DNA of 64,000 nucleotides from contig NZ_BJDR01000002.1 of the NCBI RefSeq assembly GCF_005405245.1, positions 62,001-126,000 on the forward strand, given 5' to 3'. Shown here piece after piece: positions 1 through 7,628 of the stretch. A program made the position numbers and the translations under genes. Origin of the DNA: Enterococcus nangangensis. GTDB lineage: Bacteria > Bacillota > Bacilli > Lactobacillales > Enterococcaceae. A model generated the notes under the pieces. It had not been told where the DNA came from and made no database searches. It worked only from the letters and a program-made list of their open reading frames with translations. Every line of letters begins with the position of its first letter. The first letter of the stretch is position 1.

Positions 1-120
1 CTCCAGAAGGACCAGACAAAACGATTAATAAACCTCTTTCAGACATGAAAGCTAAACTCCCTATTTATATTTTCTCTTTATTGTGCACTTTTTTGTGAGA
101 TTTTTCAACCCTTCTGCCAA

Positions 121-134
121 AATTCCGCGGAATT
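121..134. other. Perfect 14-bp palindrome downstream of yicC
   Basis: AATTCCGCGGAATT is fully self-complementary and starts two bases beyond the yicC stop codon. On the minus strand it is followed only by a short T stretch, so it is at best a weak terminator. The remaining bases 1-120 are AT-rich and show nothing I can name. Confidence 0.35.
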
Positions 135-135
135 C

Positions 136-1008
136 CTACTGGATATTTTGAATTTGCTCACGAATTTGTTCCAATAAAGTTTTTAACTGCAAGACGCGAC
201 TTTTAATTACTAACGCTTGGCTTTTAGCCCCGAGGGTATTCACCTCGCGATTCATTTCTTGCACTAAAAAGTCTAATTGCCGACCAACAGGACCTTGCGC
301 TTGTAATAAATCAGTGAACGCTGCTAAATGCGCCATCAAGCGATCCAGCTCTTCATGAATGTCTCCCCGTTCAATGATTAAAGCCGCTTCCGTTAACAAA
401 CGATTTTCATCTACATCAGCACCTAAAAGCTCGGTTACTTTATTTTTTAGCCGCTCGTAGTGGCTACTTTCAATTTCTTCATTAAATTGGCTAATGGCCA
501 AAACAATTTCTTGAAAGGTATTTTGATTACTGCGTAAAATTTCTTTTAACCGTTCCCCTTCTTCACGCCGCGTTTTGACTAGTTCAGCCAAAGCTTTCTC
601 TAAGGCCGTCGTTGCTAAAGCCGGCAAAAGCAGGGCCACCTTGCTAGCTTCTTGAATCGTTAGAAAGTCTGGTTGTGCTAACAGTCCCGCCAAACTGGAG
701 GCTAATTCTTGTTCCCTTAAACCAGGGATTGTTTTAAGTTGGGCTAAAGCCGAAGCCAGCAGTTCTTTTTGGACCACAACCTCTTGTGCGCTCCCACCAC
801 TTGCGGTGACTTGGCAAAAAATTTCCACCCGGCCGCGTTTTAAAGCGTCTTGTAAAATTTTTCGCAAAGCCAACTCTTGACCGTTTAACTCTTTAGGCAT
901 TTTAAATTGCAAATCCAAAAAGCGCTGGTTGACACTTTTTAATTCCACCGTAACTTTTAAATTTTCGTCACTAGCGCTCCCCTTGCCAAAACCCGTCATG
1001 CTTTCCAT
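136..1008 (-). CDS. YicC/YloC family endoribonuclease
   Basis: A 290-residue protein beginning MESMTGFGKG, the typical YicC/YloC N terminus, with the conserved C-terminal part (GRQLDFLVQEMNREVNTLGA) near residues 240-260. Members of this family are reported as endoribonucleases (E. coli YicC, B. subtilis YloC); that activity is family knowledge and not visible here. Length is usual for the family. The start codon overlaps the stop of the upstream ydbC-like gene by one base (TAATG), so the two are translationally coupled, and the patatin-like gene lies just upstream of both. In many Firmicutes yloC precedes gmk; the downstream gene is not visible here and the bases left of the stop look non-coding. 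Confidence 0.9.
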   Translation of the reverse strand: MESMTGFGKGSASDENLKVTVELKSVNQRFLDLQFKMPKELNGQELALRKILQDALKRGRVEIFCQVTASGGSAQEVVVQKELLASALAQLKTIPGLREQELASSLAGLLAQPDFLTIQEASKVALLLPALATTALEKALAELVKTRREEGERLKEILRSNQNTFQEIVLAISQFNEEIESSHYERLKNKVTELLGADVDENRLLTEAALIIERGDIHEELDRLMAHLAAFTDLLQAQGPVGRQLDFLVQEMNREVNTLGAKSQALVIKSRVLQLKTLLEQIREQIQNIQ

Positions 1009-1226
1009 TAAAAGGACATCCCTTCTAAAAGCTCTTTTAACGCCCCTAACTCCTCGTTGCTTAAGGTGACGCCTTTGCCCATTTTTTGATGATCACTGGA
1101 CCAGTCTCGTAAATCAAACTTGGCCGGTCGACCATTCCAACTCACGAGGTTCAACTCCTTTTGCCAGCCTTTATTATTGGTGGCTAAAATGCCCACTTGT
1201 TCCATAATTTCAAATTCAATTGCCAT
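1008..1226 (-). CDS. YdbC/PC4-like ssDNA-binding protein
   Basis: A 72-residue protein resembling the YdbC family (PC4 fold, known from Lactococcus YdbC). Visible pattern: an N-terminal strand-rich half (FEIMEQVGIL, KELNLVSWNGRPAKFDLRDW) followed by a helix (LSNEELGALKELLEGM), the PC4 arrangement of a curved sheet plus one long helix. Family members bind single-stranded DNA without sequence preference and may act in repair or transcription; this is inferred. The gene is preceded by GAAAGGAAGAGGAAAG and is the middle cistron of a three-gene minus-strand group, overlapping yicC by one base. Confidence 0.8.
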   Translation of the reverse strand: MAIEFEIMEQVGILATNNKGWQKELNLVSWNGRPAKFDLRDWSSDHQKMGKGVTLSNEELGALKELLEGMSF

Positions 1227-1241
1227 CTTTCCTCTTCCTTT

Positions 1242-2822
1242 CTACTGTTGCGTGATAAAGGTTAAAAATGCTTGCAGCAAGCTTAAAGCACCTTTAGCAA
1301 AAAAAGGTTGCCCTTCATTACTTAAAAGGCGACCAAAAGCCCGCTGTCCTAAAACGGCTAACAAATCGGTCCGACTTAACTGCCCTTGAGTTAACTTTTC
1401 CTTAGAAGCGGCCACTACTGTGGCTTGAAGCTCTGACCAAGCATACAATTCGGTGGGTTGAATGTTAAAGTACGCCGCCAAAAGTTCCATTAAAGCTAAA
1501 CTAAAATTCAATTGCGACACAGGCTGCTGATAAAAACGTCCCAGCTCGCTAAAGACTGTCCCGTGTTTAAAGGCCAAACGCCATTGGGGTTGTTGCCGCA
1601 AAAATGTTTGTCCCAACTGATACTGCGTCCATAAAGCCCCACTATCCAGCGTATACCAATAACCACAGGCTGCTTGAAAAATTTTCAGTCCATCCAGATA
1701 GCCTAAAACTAAATTTTGCTGACTGCGATTTTTTTCAAAAAGGAGGACTTCCCCTAAGGACCAAGGACTCTTACAAAAAATTTCTGCAGTGGTGGCTGGC
1801 AGGCGCGTATTTTTAATAAAACCCGGACCCTTCACGTCGATGGTCAGCAACAAGTCTGCGCCCCACGCTAGCCCCAAATCTTGTGGTAGATTATTACGAT
1901 AGCCACCATCCATATAATAATGATCGTCAATTTTAGCTAAGGCCATCGCCGGGAAAAAAGAAGCCGACGCCACCAGCCACGGCATAAACTCAGCTAAGGA
2001 AACTTCATGCATTTTGATTACTGTTTCTTTCAAGGCAGGGACCTCGGTGGTGACAACTTGAAATTCTTGGGTAGCTTGTTGAATTTTATGACTATCCATG
2101 TATTGAGTAATGAGCTGTTGCAGCGGCGCCGTAGACAAGCCGGCACTCAGTAACGCTTCGCGCACAAAGCGCCCCCGCGTTAAATTATCTGGTGTCACAT
2201 CTTCAGCAAAAGCCAAAATTTGTTGCGTGTCAATCTCCTGCCATAAGGCAAGTGCTTTTTCCAACTCCCCTTGTAAAATCAAACCGCCGTTTAAAGCCCC
2301 CACGGAAGTCCCCGCGACAAATTGGAAAGGCACGTGGTGTTCCCGCAGCGCTTGATAGATACCAATTTGATAAGCACCCCGCGCCCCGCCGCCGCCTAAA
2401 ATTAAAGCGGTCTTGGTCACCACATCCCACTGATAAAAATTATCTTGCAACTTACCCGTCGCAAAAAAAGGAGTCCAGGTGGGGACTAAACAATTTTGTG
2501 GCCAACGCAAAGTTGTTTTCAGTACTTGCCGCAGGGATTTAAAAAGTTGGGCTTGTAAAGCCCCACTAGGAAAAGCTTCCTGACGATGAAATAAAATATT
2601 TTCTACCGTTAACGAGTCCCCTTGTAACTTTCCCACCAAAGCGGCCACTAATCTTTTTTTATTGAAGTAGCCAAAAACCACCGCTTGTGGCGTAAATAAT
2701 GCGCTAAAAACACAACGGTAACTCTCCTTTAAACTACTAAAAAAAGGAGCCGGCAAATACGCCTGCGCCAAAAATTCTTGCAGCAGCGGATAATCTCCTA
2801 ACGACAACTGACGACTTTCCAT
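1242..2822 (-). CDS. Patatin-like phospholipase, two-domain
   Basis: 526 residues from the ATG that follows AAGGAGG at a 7-base gap; the open frame extends seven codons further but those codons contain the ribosome-binding site. Residues 139-320 carry the patatin signature: oxyanion loop GGGGARG (143-149), nucleophile motif GTSVG (Ser173) and DGG (Asp305), giving the Ser-Asp dyad of acyl hydrolases. Residues 1-135 form an extra N-terminal domain that I do not recognise, and residues 330-526 another long region. No signal peptide or membrane segment is evident, so it is probably cytosolic and acts on lipid acyl esters; the substrate is unknown. The operon with YdbC and YicC gives no clear functional hint. 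Confidence 0.85.
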   Translation of the reverse strand: MESRQLSLGDYPLLQEFLAQAYLPAPFFSSLKESYRCVFSALFTPQAVVFGYFNKKRLVAALVGKLQGDSLTVENILFHRQEAFPSGALQAQLFKSLRQVLKTTLRWPQNCLVPTWTPFFATGKLQDNFYQWDVVTKTALILGGGGARGAYQIGIYQALREHHVPFQFVAGTSVGALNGGLILQGELEKALALWQEIDTQQILAFAEDVTPDNLTRGRFVREALLSAGLSTAPLQQLITQYMDSHKIQQATQEFQVVTTEVPALKETVIKMHEVSLAEFMPWLVASASFFPAMALAKIDDHYYMDGGYRNNLPQDLGLAWGADLLLTIDVKGPGFIKNTRLPATTAEIFCKSPWSLGEVLLFEKNRSQQNLVLGYLDGLKIFQAACGYWYTLDSGALWTQYQLGQTFLRQQPQWRLAFKHGTVFSELGRFYQQPVSQLNFSLALMELLAAYFNIQPTELYAWSELQATVVAASKEKLTQGQLSRTDLLAVLGQRAFGRLLSNEGQPFFAKGALSLLQAFLTFITQQ

Positions 2823-2917
2823 TTCAGCGCCTCCTTCCACCATCCTTATTAGCCATATTGTACTACATTCCGGAAAAGACGAAAACCAAGATGAGGGATA
2901 GGCAAAGCTCTTTTTCG

Positions 2918-2945
2918 TTACAAAAATTTTAGATTGGTTTAGAAT
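2918..2945 (+). promoter_or_regulatory. Promoter for the small gene at 2993
   Basis: TTACAA (2918-2923), 16-base spacer, TAGAAT (2940-2945). It lies 48 bases upstream of the start codon. Confidence 0.55.
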
Positions 2946-2992
2946 AGAAGTGTAGACGAAATGACTCGTTTAAATAAAAGGAGGAATTAACC

Positions 2993-3235
2993 ATGGCATT
3001 TACAATGAAAGAAGAAGAATTTTTCGCAAAGTATTTGGCACACGTTGTGATTGAAGGTAAAGAAACAGACGCCCGCGCTGCAGTGACTCGCTTGTTTGCT
3101 GCCATTAACACGCAAGATGGTAACCTCGACACTGTTAAAGAAGAATTATTACCTCAATTATTAAGCTATGTCGATCCTAAAGTGAAAGACGACACAGAAA
3201 AACTCTTGCTGAACTGGCTAGCTGAAAAAGCTTAA
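2993..3235 (+). CDS. Small helical protein of unknown function
   Basis: An 80-residue protein (MAFTMKEEEFFAKYLAHVV...) that I do not recognise. It has a textbook ribosome-binding site (AAGGAGG, 7-base gap) and its own promoter, so it is very probably expressed. The sequence is acidic and rich in Ala, Leu, Lys and Glu with only two prolines, suggesting a cytosolic helical bundle; there is no signal peptide, cysteine or membrane segment. It is followed by a second unknown small gene on the same strand that has a separate promoter. Confidence 0.75.
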   Translation: MAFTMKEEEFFAKYLAHVVIEGKETDARAAVTRLFAAINTQDGNLDTVKEELLPQLLSYVDPKVKDDTEKLLLNWLAEKA

Positions 3236-3244
3236 AAAAGACGA

Positions 3245-3273
3245 TTGCAAGTTGGCGTTTTTTTGAGTAAAAT
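3245..3273 (+). promoter_or_regulatory. Promoter for the small gene at 3298
   Basis: TTGCAA (3245-3250), 17-base spacer, TAAAAT (3268-3273). The start codon follows 24 bases later, behind AGGAGG. Confidence 0.6.
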
Positions 3274-3297
3274 AGCTTAGAAGATAGGAGGACGCAA

Positions 3298-3642
3298 ATG
3301 GAAAATCGCAAATTATTTCATATGAAAAAATTTACTGAATTTATTGCTCGTTCCTCCAAAGAATGGTTCGTTCAGCTGTTGGCCGATGATCCACACTTTG
3401 AGCGGGAACAAAAAATCCTGTTGGAAAAACTAACTCTTGCTCGGCAAAACCAAGCGCTAGTTGTTTTACAAGTGGCGCAAAAAGCTCCGCAAACTGGCTT
3501 TGATACTTTGGCTGGCTTCATCGCCTCTAAAGACCTCACCAAAGAAACAATTTTAGTGCGACCTTTAGCCGCAAACCAAGCCTTACAAATGGTGGCTTTA
3601 AAAGACATCAAAAAAGTTGCTGTCCAAAAAGCAGCCGTTTAA
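3298..3642 (+). CDS. Unknown 114-residue protein
   Basis: I do not recognise this protein. It starts with ATG after TAGGAGG (6-base gap). The first half is helical and charged (KKFTEFIARSSKEWFVQLL), the second half alternates hydrophobic and polar residues (ALVVLQVAQKAPQ, TILVRPLAANQALQMVALKD), suggesting a small mixed alpha/beta cytosolic protein with a basic C terminus (KKVAVQKAAV). It has its own promoter and a strong terminator right behind it, so it forms a single-gene unit, possibly with partial read-through from the preceding small gene. Confidence 0.7.
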   Translation: MENRKLFHMKKFTEFIARSSKEWFVQLLADDPHFEREQKILLEKLTLARQNQALVVLQVAQKAPQTGFDTLAGFIASKDLTKETILVRPLAANQALQMVALKDIKKVAVQKAAV

Positions 3643-3655
3643 ACAATCCTTAGTC

Positions 3656-3687
3656 AAACTACCCAGCGCGTGTTGGGTAGTTTTTTT
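3656..3687 (+). terminator. Rho-independent terminator
   Basis: A 10-base-pair stem (3656-3665 with 3674-3683, core CTACCCA/TGGGTAG) runs directly into a T stretch. It closes the 3298-3642 unit. Confidence 0.9.
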
Positions 3688-3761
3688 ATTGCCCCCGACT
3701 AACTACCACCGCTACTGAAAAAAAGTGCTATACTGAGAACACTTGAAAGGAGCACGAATCA

Positions 3762-4283
3762 TTGTTTGAAGAATTACTAAAAGAAAATTGTTTTGCCGAA
3801 GATCCGGTGAAAAGAGCTGCCGCCGCTGCGAAATTAGAGGAACTCTATGGTTGCGAAATCAGTGCCCTAGAAATGGCGCCTGATGTTTTATTCGCTCATC
3901 ATGCGCGTGGTTGTACCATCATCGCCGCCAAAATCTGTCAAGGAGCGGTCATTTACCAAAATGTGACAATTGGCTCTAACTTAAAATACAATCAAGAGAC
4001 TCACTCTTGGGAAAATGTCGGCAACCCGGTTATTGGGCAAAAAGTCATTATAGCAGACGGCGCCAAAATTCTCGGCCCCGTAATTGTTGGGGATAACTCC
4101 GTAGTGGCCGCTGGCGCCATCGTTACAAAAAATATTCCGGCGAATAGTCTCGTTTATGGTGTGAATCAAATTAAACCTAAAGATCCAAAATACGACTACG
4201 TCTATCGTCCGGAAATGATTGCTACGACTGAAATTATTCAGGCCTGTCACCAATTGATTGCTCAGTACAACCGTGAAAATTAA
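3762..4283 (+). CDS. Hexapeptide-repeat acyltransferase, serine acetyltransferase-like
   Basis: 173 residues from a TTG start placed 9 bases after AAAGGAG. The central region shows left-handed beta-helix hexapeptide repeats (VIYQNVTIGSN, VIGQKVIIADGAKILGPVIVGDNSVVAAGAIVTKNIP), and the pair HH at about residues 46-47 resembles the catalytic region of CysE-type O-acetyltransferases. It is shorter than full CysE at the N terminus. An acyl donor of acetyl-CoA and a small hydroxyl acceptor such as serine are plausible, but a sugar or antibiotic acceptor cannot be excluded. TATACT at 3730-3735 may be its -10 element. No cysteine biosynthesis gene is adjacent. Confidence 0.75.
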   Translation: MFEELLKENCFAEDPVKRAAAAAKLEELYGCEISALEMAPDVLFAHHARGCTIIAAKICQGAVIYQNVTIGSNLKYNQETHSWENVGNPVIGQKVIIADGAKILGPVIVGDNSVVAAGAIVTKNIPANSLVYGVNQIKPKDPKYDYVYRPEMIATTEIIQACHQLIAQYNREN

Positions 4284-4284
4284 T

Positions 4285-4306
4285 ATAAAAGCTAAAGAAA
4301 GTCGCG
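4285..4306 (+). repeat. 22-bp repeat copy 1, remnant of a terminator arm
   Basis: These 22 bases are identical to 6569-6590, where they form the left arm of a working terminator. Here the matching right arm is missing. A short imperfect stem (AGCGGTGA/TCATCCGCT) follows, so some termination may remain. Confidence 0.7.
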
Positions 4307-4366
4307 GATTAGCGGTGAAAAAATCATCCGCTGATAAAAAATATCGTTTGCGCCAAAAAATTAAAC

Positions 4367-4394
4367 TCTTCCAGTAACTGTCTTCCAGTAACTG
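4367..4394 (+). repeat. Perfect 14-bp tandem duplication
   Basis: TCTTCCAGTAACTG occurs twice head to tail (4367-4380 and 4381-4394) in the leader of the GNAT gene, 33 bases before its start codon. It looks like a recent slippage event. Confidence 0.9.
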
Positions 4395-4426
4395 AGAACA
4401 ATCTAGCGAAAAGGAGCTGCCTTGCC

Positions 4427-4888
4427 TTGCTTAAACTTAAAGTCATCAACATTGAAGAATTATCCATCTATCATCAATTACAAATTAATGCTTTTGCGCA
4501 ATTATATGCTAAATATCAAGATACCGAGTCTAATCCTGGTGCGCAATCTTTAGCGTTCTTGCAGGAACGTTTTAACTTGCCTGGACGAATTCATATTCTT
4601 TTTTATCATCAAGATGTACCCATAGGCGGCGCGAAATTGATAATAGTTAATAATGAAGCTAAAATCGGTCCTTTATTTATCGCACAGGAATTTCAAAATC
4701 AGCAATTAGGTTGCGCCGCACTGCGCCTGCTTGAAAAAGAATTTCCCACCATTCATCGTTGGTACCTTGGAACATTAAAACAAGAAGCACATTTAATGCA
4801 TTTTTATCAAACCGCTGGCTATACAGTTTACGGTGAAGAACCTATTACGAAAGATTTAGATGAAGTTAAATTTGAAAAAATCATTTAG
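4427..4888 (+). CDS. GNAT family N-acetyltransferase
   Basis: 153 residues. The start is a TTG 10 bases after AAAAGGAG; no ATG is suitably placed. The layout fits GNAT: an N-terminal strand-helix, a central strand (GGAKLIIVNNEAKIGPLFI), the acetyl-CoA-binding loop region (QEFQNQQLGCAALRLLEKE, a weak version of the Q-x-x-G-x-G/A motif) and a C-terminal HFYQTAGYTVYGEE segment typical of the FY-x-x-x-GF motif. The substrate is unknown. It stands alone between a decayed terminator upstream and an intact one downstream. Confidence 0.8.
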   Translation: MLKLKVINIEELSIYHQLQINAFAQLYAKYQDTESNPGAQSLAFLQERFNLPGRIHILFYHQDVPIGGAKLIIVNNEAKIGPLFIAQEFQNQQLGCAALRLLEKEFPTIHRWYLGTLKQEAHLMHFYQTAGYTVYGEEPITKDLDEVKFEKII

Positions 4889-4903
4889 AACACCTCAAAC
4901 AAT

Positions 4904-4954
4904 AAAAACGAAAGGCAAGTTGACTAACTTAGTCGCAGCTTCCTTTCGCTTTTT
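4904..4954 (+). terminator. Terminator after the GNAT gene
   Basis: The left arm 4904-4919 (AAAAACGAAAGGCAAG) pairs with 4939-4954 (CTTCCTTTCGCTTTTT), with an inner GACT/AGTC stem. It has the same design as the terminator at 6571-6621. Confidence 0.85.
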
Positions 4955-4994
4955 AATTATTTCGGTTAAAAAATTCTGTCTTACACAAAAAAAG

Positions 4995-5009
4995 TTTTTT
5001 CAGAAAATT
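4995..5009. promoter_or_regulatory. Possible CodY box upstream of aspA
   Basis: TTTTTTCAGAAAATT matches the CodY consensus AATTTTCWGAAAATT at 13 of 15 positions. It lies about 125 bases before the aspA start, in an AT-rich stretch where chance matches are easier. Confidence 0.4.
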
Positions 5010-5088
5010 ATTTACAAATATACAAGAAAAAGCAAAAAAGCATTGTTTAACAAAGAACTGCCCTTCTCCACTGGTTAAAAGGGATATC

Positions 5089-5107
5089 ATGTGATATTTT
5101 ATCACAT
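5089..5107. promoter_or_regulatory. Perfect inverted repeat upstream of aspA, Crp/Fnr-like
   Basis: ATGTGATA-TTT-TATCACAT: 8-base arms with a 3-base centre. The TGTGA...TCACA halves resemble Crp/Fnr-family sites but with a 7-base instead of a 6-base gap. It ends 25 bases before the aspA start codon, so a protein bound here, or an RNA hairpin, would sit in the promoter or leader. Confidence 0.55.
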
Positions 5108-5132
5108 ATACCAAAGGAAAGGTGTTGGTCTG

Positions 5133-6500
5133 ATGAACCGCACAGAAAAAGACTCTCTAGGAGTAAAAGAAATCCCTGCCACAGCTTTATATGGCATCCA
5201 AACCTTGCGAGGTGCTGAAAATTTTCAAATGAGCCAGCAAAACGTGGATCGCCGTTTTATTTATCAAATCGTTAAAATCAAAAGAGCTGCTGCCTATGCC
5301 AATTATCAAACTGGTGTATTAACCACGATAAAATACCAAGCGATTGAACACGCCTGCAATGAAATTTTAACAGGAAAATATGATGACGCGTTTATCACCG
5401 ATCGTCTTCAAGGCGGGGCGGGTACGACGACGAATATGAACGTTAATGAAGTAATTACTAATGTAGCTTTACAGTATTTAGGAAAAAAAACTGGTGAATA
5501 TCAATATTTACATCCTTTAGATGACGTTAATCGCAGCCAATCTACCAATGATGTTTATCCTAGCGGTGGCAAATTAACAACTTTAATTTACTTAGAAGAA
5601 GTAATTACAGCCGTTAAAGACTTAAAAGACCTATTGAACGATAAAGGACGACAATGGAGTCACATTAAAAAGATGGGGCGCACCCAACTACAAGAAGCCG
5701 TTCCTACAACTTTAGGCGCTTCTTTCCAAGCTTACGCTAGCGCTTTAACACGTTGTTTAACGCGACTGACTGGCGTCAAAAAAGAACTCTGTCTTTTAAA
5801 TCTAGGAGGAACTGCTATTGGTAACTGTCTTAACGCTAGTCCCGCTTATCAAAAGGCCCTTTATGAGTATTTGCAACAAGACTATGAAGATAAGCTTGCT
5901 CCGGCAGAAGATTTGATTGACGCTACTCAACATATTGACAGTCTAGCAGCTGTTTCCAGTGCTTTGAAGACTTTAGCTATTACTTTAGGAAAATTGGCAA
6001 ACGACCTCCGTTTACTTTCCAGTGGTCCGCGTAGTGGCTTTTGCGAATTAATGCTTCCTGCCGTCCAAGCTGGTTCGTCGATTATGCCAGGAAAAGTTAA
6101 TCCGGTAATTCCTGAGGTAGTCAACCAAATTGTCTTTCAAGTGATGGGAAATGATCTTACGATTTCGTTAGCGTGCGAAGCAGGACAATTGGAATTAAAT
6201 GCGTTTGAACCTATTATTTTTGCAAATTTATTTGAAAGTTGCCAGCTACTAACAGCAGGTTGTCAGACACTGGGACAAAAATGTATCCAAGGAATCATGC
6301 CTAATCAGGAAAAATGTACACAAGATGTCTATCAAAGTACTGGAACGATTACTCAGCTAACACCTTTAATTGGGTATGAAACGGCTAGTCGCATCGTCAA
6401 AGAAGCATTAGCTAAAAAAGTTTCCGTATTCGATTTACTCCAAGAAGAAAATCTCTTATCAGGCACAAAAATTGAAGCCTTGCGCAAAAAAATTAGCTAA
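5133..6500 (+). CDS. aspA: Aspartate ammonia-lyase (aspartase)
   Basis: 455 residues from the ATG that follows AAAGGAAAGG; the open frame extends 14 codons upstream into the palindrome and is not the likely start. Aspartase converts L-aspartate reversibly to fumarate and ammonia in the cytosol as a homotetramer. The lyase-1 signature GSSIMPGKVNP is at residues 314-324 and NRSQSTND at about 133-140. GRTQLQEA at about 182-189 has Gln where class II fumarases have His, favouring aspartase over fumarase. Slightly shorter than the E. coli enzyme. It is monocistronic, with a terminator behind and a palindrome plus a possible CodY box in front. Confidence 0.9.
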   Translation: MNRTEKDSLGVKEIPATALYGIQTLRGAENFQMSQQNVDRRFIYQIVKIKRAAAYANYQTGVLTTIKYQAIEHACNEILTGKYDDAFITDRLQGGAGTTTNMNVNEVITNVALQYLGKKTGEYQYLHPLDDVNRSQSTNDVYPSGGKLTTLIYLEEVITAVKDLKDLLNDKGRQWSHIKKMGRTQLQEAVPTTLGASFQAYASALTRCLTRLTGVKKELCLLNLGGTAIGNCLNASPAYQKALYEYLQQDYEDKLAPAEDLIDATQHIDSLAAVSSALKTLAITLGKLANDLRLLSSGPRSGFCELMLPAVQAGSSIMPGKVNPVIPEVVNQIVFQVMGNDLTISLACEAGQLELNAFEPIIFANLFESCQLLTAGCQTLGQKCIQGIMPNQEKCTQDVYQSTGTITQLTPLIGYETASRIVKEALAKKVSVFDLLQEENLLSGTKIEALRKKIS

Positions 6501-6570
6501 AGGTCTTCCCTGTGGGTTACCCCTGCACTGTGCCAACCGAAAATTCTTTTCTCAATTGAGACCAAAAAAT

Positions 6571-6621
6571 AAAAGCTAAAGAAAGTCGCGCCTAACTCGG
6601 GCGTTGCTTCCTTTAGCTTTT
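6571..6621. terminator. Bidirectional terminator between aspA and the convergent gene
   Basis: AAAAGCTAAAGAAAG (6571-6585) pairs with CTTCCTTTAGCTTTT (6607-6621) with one mismatch and an inner CGCC/GGCG stem. The A- and T-runs on the two sides serve both strands. The first 20 bases belong to the 22-bp repeat also found at 4285-4306. A 12-bp palindrome TCTCAATTGAGA lies just upstream at 6550-6561. Confidence 0.85.
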
Positions 6622-7391
6622 TAAATGCTCAAATCAAAATCCATTTCTTCTTCAAAATGCCACGTCCGTTTGCCAGTATGATAGACTAAAGCGGCGACGG
6701 CGGTTTCTTTTTTAAAGCGATTCTCTTCGGTCTTAAAGATGCGATCTTCCACGATATAAAGTGGGATGCGGTACTCTTTATTCACAACTTCTGTTTGTGA
6801 ACAGCAAAAGACCACGCCCTCCAGTAAATAGGTTTTCAATTGCCGTAATAATTCGTTAGGAATTTTAGCGACAGGTAGATTGCGCTTAAAGAAGCTCTTA
6901 CGGTCGTTAATCCGCACTAAGGTAACCTGCACTAGCTTATCCCCTAAAATGCGGTAGAACTCATCTAGATAGCGATAAAAGACGCGATTATACTCGTCTT
7001 CCCCCAATTCAAAGTAAGCAAAATTATTTTGTAATTTGTAAAAGAATGGCGAGCGCAAATGGACTTTCATATGTCCAAAATACAACAACTCAGCAATTTC
7101 TTGGGGCGTTAATTCTTTTAACATGTTACTGTCGGAAAAATCTACCCATTCTACTGTTGATTTATCTTTGCGGCGCTGCAAATTTTTTAAATAATCCTCC
7201 ACGTTCACTGCGCCTTCAATTACCTTTAGGCCGGTATGGGGATCAAAGTTTCCTGCTTCGGCGGCCGGATTTAAGAGCAAAAGATTTTCTGGCCGATGGG
7301 TGAGACTCTGATAAAAGTCGGTGTGGGAAATGCCTTTGGTCACCAGACTATTACTCGTCGTATCTAAATGAACATACACAGATGCTGGCAC
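6621..7391 (-). CDS. Unknown 256-residue cytosolic protein
   Basis: I do not recognise the family. The protein starts with GTG after GGGGGAAAAGCG. It is soluble, mixed alpha/beta, and rich in aromatic and charged residues; no signal peptide or membrane segment is seen. Features: an N-terminal TTSNSLVTKGISHTDFYQSL segment, a central helical EIAELLYFGHMKVHLRSPFFYKLQNNFAYFELGEDEYNRVFYRYL, and a single Cys-Cys pair (VVFCCSQTE) at about residues 192-197. Normal codon use and a shared terminator suggest a real, expressed single gene. Its convergent partner is aspA and the 360 bases upstream are non-coding. Confidence 0.75.
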   Translation of the reverse strand: MPASVYVHLDTTSNSLVTKGISHTDFYQSLTHRPENLLLLNPAAEAGNFDPHTGLKVIEGAVNVEDYLKNLQRRKDKSTVEWVDFSDSNMLKELTPQEIAELLYFGHMKVHLRSPFFYKLQNNFAYFELGEDEYNRVFYRYLDEFYRILGDKLVQVTLVRINDRKSFFKRNLPVAKIPNELLRQLKTYLLEGVVFCCSQTEVVNKEYRIPLYIVEDRIFKTEENRFKKETAVAALVYHTGKRTWHFEEEMDFDLSI

Positions 7392-7465
7392 CGCTTTTCC
7401 CCCTTTCCCCTTCTTCTTTATTTTACTGTAAAACTGACTGAAAATGTTTTAAGATTCCATTACAA

Positions 7466-7600
7466 CTAGCGCAAAAATTGGCGATTAAAAAAGCTCATGA
7501 CTTCTTCGTAATCCATTTGTAAGAAACGTTAAGGATTTTCCTTGGATGATGCAACGTAAAAAGGAATTTTTTTCTTTTTTGGCGTCAGTATTTTATTGAC
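7466..7600 (-). pseudogene. Possible remnant of a protein C terminus
   Basis: Reading the minus strand, one frame gives a plausible protein tail (PFYVASSKENP, stop, RFLQMDYEEVMSFFNRQ...) interrupted by a single TAA at about 7526 and ending at TAG (7466-7468). No ribosome-binding site precedes the ATG at 7516. It may be a decayed gene end or chance; family not recognised. Confidence 0.25.
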
Positions 7601-7622
7601 AACCTATCGCCATAATTATAAT
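7596..7622 (+). promoter_or_regulatory. Orphan plus-strand promoter
   Basis: Consensus TTGACA (7596-7601) and TATAAT (7617-7622) with a short 15-base spacer. No reading frame of note follows on this strand before the terminator at 7699-7751. Confidence 0.5.
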
Positions 7623-7628
7623 AAAAGC

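Noticed and set aside
2929-3132. Minus-strand frame over the small gene at 2993
   Set aside because: Antisense shadow with no start signals.
4860-5078. 72-codon plus-strand frame after the GNAT gene
   Set aside because: It starts inside the GNAT gene, runs through the terminator and has lysine-rich AT-driven composition without a ribosome-binding site.
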